Source: Cryptomeria japonica (taxonomy: Eukaryota; Streptophyta; Pinopsida; Cupressales; Cupressaceae). From it: DNA of 64,000 bases. The notes beneath the pieces were generated by a model. It was not told the origin of the DNA and made no database searches. It was given only the letters and a program-made list of their open reading frames with translations. Below are positions 57,991 through 64,000 of this stretch, piece after piece (positions within the stretch are counted from its first letter, which is position 1; each line of letters starts with the position of its first letter). The stretch covers positions 556,723,136-556,787,135 of the forward strand of contig NC_081413.1 in the NCBI RefSeq assembly GCF_030272615.1, given 5' to 3'. The position numbers and the translations under genes are program-made.

Positions 57991-60900
57991 ATGTCAGGTT
58001 TGAGGGCTGAAGATAGACTTGATGGAGCCCTTGATTTTGCTGCCTGGAAAGTCCGTATTCTATTGATCCTTGAAGAGAATGATCTGCTGAAATTCGTAGA
58101 AGAAGAAAGGCTGTCCCCTCCAGAAGATGCTGAAGAGCTGAAGTAGTTCAAGAAAGACTCCCTCAAGGCTAGGAAGATCATAATTGAATCCGTCAAGAAT
58201 CATCTTGTCACTGTCATATCAAAATTTGCGTTTGCCAGGGAAATGATCAAACACTTGGAAGGGATGTATGAAGTCAACAACCTCAGCAGGGCTCTTGCTC
58301 TAAGACAGCAGCTTCTTCACATGAAAATGAAAGAAGAAGACTCAATCATAGCCTACTTTATGAAGATCAATGAACTAAAGGACAAGCTAAGTACTCTTGA
58401 TTGCCAAATTTCGGATAAAGATCTTGTTATGATTGCATTAAATAGTCTACCTGATGAATAGAAACCATTCATTTGTAGCATTGGTGGAAGAGCCGATCGT
58501 CCCAACTTTGAGCGTCTTCAATCTGATTGCATCGAAGAGGAATCTCGAATTGAGGTAAGAGGAAAACTCAAGAACTCTCACAAAGATAATTATGTTCTCT
58601 TAGCTAAATCTAGGAAAGGTGGGCATTGGAAGAAAGAAAAGAGAAGCAAAGATTTTAGATCCTCCTCCTATGATCCAAGGAAGAAGTCAAGAGATTCCTC
58701 TCACATTCGTTGCTTCAGATGTGATAAGTATGGTCACTATGCCAGAGATTGTCAAAATGATCCAAAGGAAAGGGAAGTCAATTTAAATGAAGTTGCCTAA
58801 CAAAGTGAGGATTATCTTCTTATCTCTGCTCTATCCAGCAATGTTCCTACGGACAGTAATACGTGGATACTTGACAGTGGTGCCTCCAAACACATCTCAG
58901 GTTTTCGTGAGCATCTTTCAGATCTGATTGAAAAGGACACCAACCTTCATGTGGTAATCGGTGATGATGTTCAATACTCAGTAAAAGGTTCTAGTACTAC
59001 CTCTTTAAAACTAGATTCTGGTATTTCCTTACAACTCAGTGATATTCTTTTTGTACCTGGTATTAAAAGAAATCTTATTTCCATTTCTGCCTTAGAAGAT
59101 AAGGGTTTGCAAATAGCATTTTTTGAAGGGAAAGTACTTGCTTGGTCTAAGAAATCTAATTTCAAAACTGCTCGTGTTACTGGAAATAGATTTGATAGTT
59201 TATATAAGCTTGTAGCTAATCCAATTCAAGCTCTCATCCATGAGACCCCTAAATCATGCGAGCTATGGCATAGAAAACTTGGACATCTACACTTTCAAGC
59301 TCTTCCCACTCTCGGTAAAATGGTTAAAGGTATGCCTAAACTTAGTTTATCTCATGATGATGCTTGTAAAGGTTGTGCAATGGGTAAGAATGTAAAGAAT
59401 CCTTTTCATAAAAGCGATAGTAGGGCTAAAGAAAAGTTAGAACTTATTCATTCAGATTTATGTGGTCCTATGTCTGTAGCATCTCCTAGCGGTTTCCTGT
59501 ATTATGTTATCTTCATAGATGATTTCTCTAGGAAAACATGGATCTACTTTCTTAAATCTAAAGAGTCTGAAGAAGTCCTAAACAAATTTAAAGAATTCAA
59601 AGCCTTAGTTGAAAACACTACAGAAAATCGAATTAAATGTTTAAGGTCTGACAATGGAGGTGAATACACCTCAAGTAGTTTCTATGACTTTTGTGTTAAG
59701 GCAGAAATCAAGAGGGAGTTTTGTGTTCCCTACAATCCTCAACAAAATGGAGTTGCTGAAAGAAAAAACAGGACCATTGTTGAAGCTGCAAGAGCCATGA
59801 TCCATGATCAAGACCTGCAACCTTTTCTATGGGCAGAAGCATCCAAAACAACAGTTTATATTCAGAATAGATGTCCTCATCGTGCCCTAAAGGATGTAAC
59901 TCCTGAAGAAGCCTTTACAGGAATCAAACTTGACATTAGCCACCTAAGGATATTCGGGAGCCCGATGTATGTTCATGTGCCTAAAGAAAAACAAACCAAG
60001 TTGGATCCATTTGGAAAGAAAGGCATCTTAGTGGGATACAACGATTCTTCCAAAGCCTTCAGGATCTACATTTTAGGTCAAAGGTATGTTGAGGTAAGTA
60101 GAGATGTAACTTTTGAAGACGATATTGCTTTCAAAAGATCTAAAGGTTCATTATCTGACAATAATGATATGGTGATTGAAAATCAAGATTCAATAGTTGA
60201 TGCTAACCCTGAGATACAGGAGGAGTCTACTGACCTTCCGGATTAGGAAGTTCAAAATGACCCAAGAGAACCCATGTACTCTACCGATATACCTCAGGAT
60301 ATTGTGGTCTGCAAGAAGAGACCACTTTGGGTTAGAAACACAATTCAAGATGCTGAAGGATTTGCTGCTCCCAGAGGAACCTTTAGAGATAGCAAGGGAT
60401 TCCAAAATCATGCCAACTACATTTATGTGATGTGCAATATCATTGAGTCTGAACATCACAATGTCAAAGAAGCTATGTCCCATCATGCTTGGAAATCAGC
60501 CATGGATGCCCAAAGATATACTTCTATTAGATCTATAATAGCTATTGCTGCAGCCAAAGGTTGGGAACTGCATCAAATGGACGTTAAGACAGTCTTCCTC
60601 AATGGTGTTATTGAGGAGGAAGTCTATATTGAGCAACCAGAAGGTTATGTAATCCATAAAAGAGATTCTCACGTTTGCAAGTTGAAGAAAGCCTTATATG
60701 GGCTCAAACAAGCTCCTCGGGCTTGGTATGAAAGAATTGATAAGTACTTACTAAGCTTAGGATTTCGCAAGAATGATGCTGATACTAACATTTACTTAAA
60801 GATTTATAATGATGATATGCTTATTTTGGTTTTGTATGTGGATGATTTATTTCTCACTGGTGAAAATATATTAATCATAAGATGTAAGAAAGAATTAGCC

Positions 60901-61815
60901 TCAGAATTTGAAATGAAGGATTTAGGACTAATGCATTACTTCCTAAGGTTAGAAGTATGGCAAAAATCCAATGAAATTTTTCTAAGTCAAGGAAAATATA
61001 CTATTGATATTCTGAAAAGATTTAGAATGATGGATTGTAAACCCATGCATACTCCTATGGAATCTAACTTAAAGAAGTTAAGTGTTTCTGCAGCTAACTC
61101 TGATTTTGCAGATCCATCTGAGTACAGGCAGCTGATTGGATCATTAATGTATCTAGTCAATATAAGGCCAGATATCTGTTACGCTGTGAATGCCCTCAGT
61201 CAGTTCATGAGCTTGCCTAAACTTGGTCACCTGGTGGTTGCCAAGCACATCCTAAGATACCTACGTGGCACTATTGATTATGGGCTGAAGTATTCGCTTA
61301 ACACTTCAATCTTCTTGGAAGGCTATTCAGATTCAGATTGGGCAGGAAGTGTCAAGGACAAGAAAAGTACTTCGGGTATCTGCTTCAACTTGGGTTCTGC
61401 AGTGATCTCTTGGGCATGTAGAAAGCAATCTTCCGTAGCATTGAGCACTGCAGAAGCTGAGTACATTGCAGCATCTGTTGCATCCAGAGAAGCAGTGTGG
61501 CTTCGCAAACTCCTCGTTGGATTATTTGGTCAAGCTAGTGGTCCTACCACCATTCATTGTGATAATCAAAGTTGTATAAAGATGTTAGTAAATCCTGTGT
61601 TCCATGACCGGTCCAAACATGTGGAAACCCACTATCACTTCATCCGGGATATGGTGCAAAGAGGCGCCATTCAACTAAAGTACATTAGCATGGATGAACA
61701 GGTTGCGGACATCCTTACCAAACCCTTATCCAGAGTGAAGTTCGAATACTTCAGAGACAGACTTGGTATTGTGGAAAACGGAACCCTGATTGAGAGGGAG
61801 CTCCAATCTCAGTGA
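57991..61815 (+). pseudogene. Copia gag-pol polyprotein with four in-frame stops
   Basis: A single frame of about 1,275 codons from ATG at 57,991 (MSGLRAEDRLDG) to TGA at 61,815, with no frameshift. Gag has the usual FAAWKVRILLILEEN start and a CCHC knuckle CFRCDKYGHYARDC (58,711-58,752). Protease active site LDSGASKH (Asp at 58,873). Integrase has the HRKLGH and CKGC zinc residues, then the catalytic triad: Asp of HSDLCGP (59,455), Asp of RSDNGGEY (59,650), Glu of GVAERKNR (59,758). RT has MDVKTVFLNG (60,577 on) and YVDD (60,835-60,846). RNase H has YSDSDWAG and STAEAEY; the end reads ADILTKPLSR. Stops lie at 58,144 (TAG), 58,459 (TAG), 58,798 (TAA) and 60,244 (TAG), in gag and between domains; each is explicable by one transition from Gln or Trp. 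All visible catalytic residues are kept, so inactivation is fairly recent. Confidence 0.95.
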
Positions 61816-61873
61816 CTCTATCTGCAGCAGTTTGATTATTCTTTGCTTGTGCGAAAGAATGAATTGTGTCCAA

Positions 61874-61991
61874 TCTATGCTTGTGTGCTAGATGGAAAAT
61901 TGTAATTATGTAAAGACCCACTTGTGTATTACACTTTCTATGCTTGTGTGCTAGGTGGAAGATGTAATTCTATGCTTGTGTGCTAGATGGA
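61874..61991 (+). repeat. Three copies of a 23-bp motif in the Copia 3' UTR
   Basis: TCTATGCTTGTGTGCTAGATGGA occurs at 61,874, 61,937 (one change) and 61,969, spaced by unlike sequence, between the stop codon and the polypurine tract. Confidence 0.9.
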
Positions 61992-62032
61992 ACTCTAAAG
62001 GTTCAGATTATGTATTCTCTTCTTCCCTTGTT

Positions 62033-62041
62033 AAGAGGGAG
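62033..62041 (+). promoter_or_regulatory. Polypurine tract of the Copia element
   Basis: AAGAGGGAG, followed at once by the TGTTG start of the right LTR. Confidence 0.8.
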
Positions 62042-62669
62042 TGTTGTTTGTAACTAGGCAAAGATGGGTTCGGATTGCCTTAAGGCAACATCTGAACCCA
62101 TATAGGACTAGGTCCTATCCTAAAGGGGTAACGTGCCCCCAAGATTGAGCCCAGCCCTATACCTCCACGCCACAATAAATAAATTGGCGTCGAAAGAAGG
62201 AAGCCGACTTGGATTTAATAAAGGCTAAGGACTCATATAAATAAAGTCATCTTGCAAATACAATTCAATCATTCATGCATTCAGCGAACTAGCTCTGCAA
62301 GTATAAGGTGCGAATTTACACAAGGATTGTGCAAACTTGTCCAAGAGGACATAGGCCTTTTTTGGTGCAGACTTGAAGTGCTTAGAAGTGCAGCTCTGTC
62401 ATACAAAAGGGATCAGATCTGAAAAGGAAGCTAAGTATTGTATTTGTGCTATTAAGAGAGAATATATAATCTGACCTGTGGGTCTTTAATGTTGGGTTTT
62501 TCCTCCTTGGAGGTTTTCCCAGGGTATTTGTGTTGGTCTCTTGTTTACTTGTTTCATTTCTGAGTTTATTGAATTATGATTTACTAAAATGTTACAAATC
62601 TGATTAACAAACTAGGGCATAATTAAAAGAAATAAATCTGATTACTGATCTAGGGCACAAAAAATTACA
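62042..62669 (+). repeat. Right LTR of the Copia element
   Basis: Starts TGTTGTTTGTAACTAG, ends AATTACA; collinear with the left LTR. The following AAATG is the right target duplication. Confidence 0.95.
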
Positions 62670-64000
62670 AAATGGACCCAGCCACTTTACCTTGAACTTG
62701 CCAGGGTTTATTTCATTGTGTCCGTTAAACTTCAGCACAAGTTGTCTAGGAGTAAACTGCATTCTTCGCAGGTGTTTGTCGTGCCACGTTTTCTGCCTCT
62801 GTTGTGTTGTCTCTGTCGCCCACTGAGCCATCATTCGTCGCTCATCCAATTTGTTCAAGGCGTACAACTGCTCTCGGAGACTCTCCATGTCGCCTAATCT
62901 GTTGTCAACGGCGATCCAAAGACTCGACACCATGAATTCCACTGGCACCATTGCTTCCTGTCCGAACATTAACTAGAAGGGGGTCTATCCTGTGGTGACC
63001 TTATACGTCGTCCGCTACGCCTACAGTACCGACGGTAAGCGTTCCTCCCAATCTTCCTTCTCCACTCCGCAAGACTTGTAAATCACAGAGATGATTATTT
63101 TGTTTGTCGCCTCGGTTTGCCCGTTCGCCCGAGGATAGTAGGGGCTTGATAAGGAGTGGAATATCTTGAACTTCGTCGTGAGCAACCGGATTATGTGATT
63201 GACAAAATGTCCTCCTCGGTCACTCGTCAATTGGATTGGAATCCCGTACTGTGTAATGATTTGCTCGTAGATAAACCTTGTCGTACTGACGACTGAATTG
63301 TCTGGCAAAGCCCGTGCCTCGACCCACTTGGTCAAGTATTCTGTGGCCACCACGATGTATCTGCATCGTCGAGATTGACTTGCCTTCAAAGGTCCGATGA
63401 AATCCAGTCCCCATCGTTCAAACAGTTCCTGGCTTTGGATGGGTTGAGGGGCATAAAATCCCTCTTCAGCGGCCTCCTTGCCTGTTGGCACGTGTCACAG
63501 CTCGTCACCCACTCCCGAGCATCGTTGTGCAGTGTCGGCCACCATAGCCCTGCCAATAGAAATTTCCTGGCTGTGGTGTCGGGCCCCATGTGCCCTCCTA
63601 CCGCGCCTTCATGTGCTTCCCATAAAACACCTTGAATTTCTTCCTCCAGGACACATCGCCGTAGGACCTGGTCAGGTCCCATTTTATACAAAAGGCCATT
63701 AATGAGTTGAAACGTCTTACTCCTTAGTACGAGCTTCCTTCGCTCCCCTGGTGGCATCTCTCTAGGGAATTGTGATGTCGACAGATATTCCTCGATGCTT
63801 GTGTACCAGGCAGCAAGAACGACAATGCGGAATAAGTGGGCATCCGGGAAGTCTTCATTTACTCCTTCCGTCGGTTCCCCTGATTTGATTCTAGATAGTT
63901 GGTCGACTATCACATGGCTTTTCCCAGGTCGTACAGTAATGTTGAATGTAAATTCCTGCAGCAGTAGCAGCCATCGGCTGATTCACCCCTGAATGATTGG
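62670..64000 (-). pseudogene. Gypsy pol: RNase H end and integrase (5' part beyond window)
   Basis: From the right edge the minus strand reads ISRWLLLLQEFTF then ITVRPGKSHVIVDQLSRI, the end of RNase H, with one TGA that is a single transition from the expected CGA. Then comes the integrase zinc finger (HEGAVGGHM, CDTC) and, after a one-base shift near 63,485, the core: LDFIGPLKASQ (first Asp), LTSDRGGHFVN (second Asp), NGQTEATNK (Glu). Four stops fall between 63,021 and 62,970, after which MFGQEAMVPVEF and VKWLGPF run to 62,670, where the Copia insertion starts. The remaining tail is at 57,264-57,125. Integrase inserts element DNA into the genome; this copy is dead. Confidence 0.9.

Larger units (their letters stand above)
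57265..62669 (+). mobile_element. Full-length Ty1/copia retrotransposon inserted in gypsy integrase
   Basis: LTRs 57,265-57,907 and 62,042-62,669, primer site right after the left LTR, polypurine tract right before the right LTR, and one gag-pol frame (57,991-61,815) containing all Copia domains in the order gag, protease, integrase, RT, RNase H. By eye the LTRs differ at about 34 aligned positions out of roughly 625, about 25 of them transitions, plus two small indels (about 15 and 4 bp). It is nearly intact but has four in-frame stops. Confidence 0.95.
53542..64000 (-). mobile_element. Ty3/gypsy element (Tat/Athila side), minus strand, 5' part beyond window
   Basis: From right to left: end of RNase H, integrase (interrupted by a Copia insertion), stop of pol at 57,125, a 600-bp leader rich in CGTAC motifs, an extra ORF (56,515-53,963), polypurine tract and 3' LTR (53,874-53,542). 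The integrase lacks a chromodomain, and an ORF after pol is a known trait of Tat/Ogre and Athila elements. It is GC-richer than most of the window, suggesting a younger insertion. The 5' LTR, gag, protease and RT lie to the right of 64,000. Confidence 0.85.

Noticed and set aside
60197-60486. Separate small genes overlapping the Copia polyprotein
   Set aside because: They are out-of-frame or antisense to a clear RT-containing frame that continues on both sides of a single stop.

Overview
The window looks like nuclear DNA of a large plant genome, most likely a gymnosperm (conifer). It is AT-rich and almost entirely made of old, nested, single-copy-looking LTR retrotransposon wreckage. It holds plant-type primer-binding sites (tRNA-iMet, TGGTATCAGAGC) and one intron-containing plant gene end. 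The species is inferred only; nothing here fixes it. I see no bacterial genes, CRISPR array, rRNA or functional tRNA gene.

Layout. 1-13.2 kb: decayed Ty3/gypsy remains. These are a minus-strand pol at 1.7-4.0 kb with its tRNA-primer site and LTR start near 5.85 kb, a second LTR/PBS junction at 8.27 kb, a plus-strand integrase at 8.7-9.5 kb, and a minus-strand plant mobile domain relic at 11.3-12.4 kb. 13.2-19.85 kb: a complete but non-coding LTR element (LARD-like), plus orientation, carrying tandem repeats, a GC-rich hairpin and a (TA)65 tract. 20-30 kb: LTR remnants, including one solo LTR nested in an older SIRE-like LTR with a perfect 5-bp target duplication. 31.4-32.8 kb: an AT-rich foldback split by another solo LTR (TSD AATAT), then a tRNA-derived SINE. 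34.5-36.8 kb: a tandem pair of 147-bp inverted-repeat elements and a 314-bp foldback. 37.2-40 kb: a minus-strand chromovirus-type gypsy pol relic.

42.0-42.7 kb holds the only recognisable host gene: the last two exons (minus strand) of a PRAF-type RCC1/FYVE protein ending in a BRX domain, with an intact reading frame and good splice sites. Its upstream exons were not found, so it either continues through very long TE-filled introns to the right or is a 3' fragment.

46.2-52.7 kb is a minus-strand SIRE-like element that has a gag-type region but no pol (TR-GAG type), and its 3' LTR is truncated. 53.5 kb to the right edge is a younger, more GC-rich minus-strand Ty3/gypsy element of the Tat/Athila side of the family. 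It shows the RNase H end, integrase, and an extra ORF of about 850 codons in the position after pol, then PPT and 3' LTR. A full-length plus-strand Ty1/copia element (57,265-62,669) sits inside its integrase. The target duplications (AAACG/AAATG) differ only by a CpG transition, and the integrase frame is continuous when the insert is disregarded.

The parts do not form a pathway. They record an order of events: gypsy insertions, internal recombination to solo LTRs, later Copia insertion, and slow decay dominated by C-to-T type changes. The most unusual parts are the extra ORF of the 53.5-64 kb gypsy with its CGTAC-rich leader, the ACCGGT-studded LTR of the gag-only element, and the paired 147-bp inverted-repeat units.
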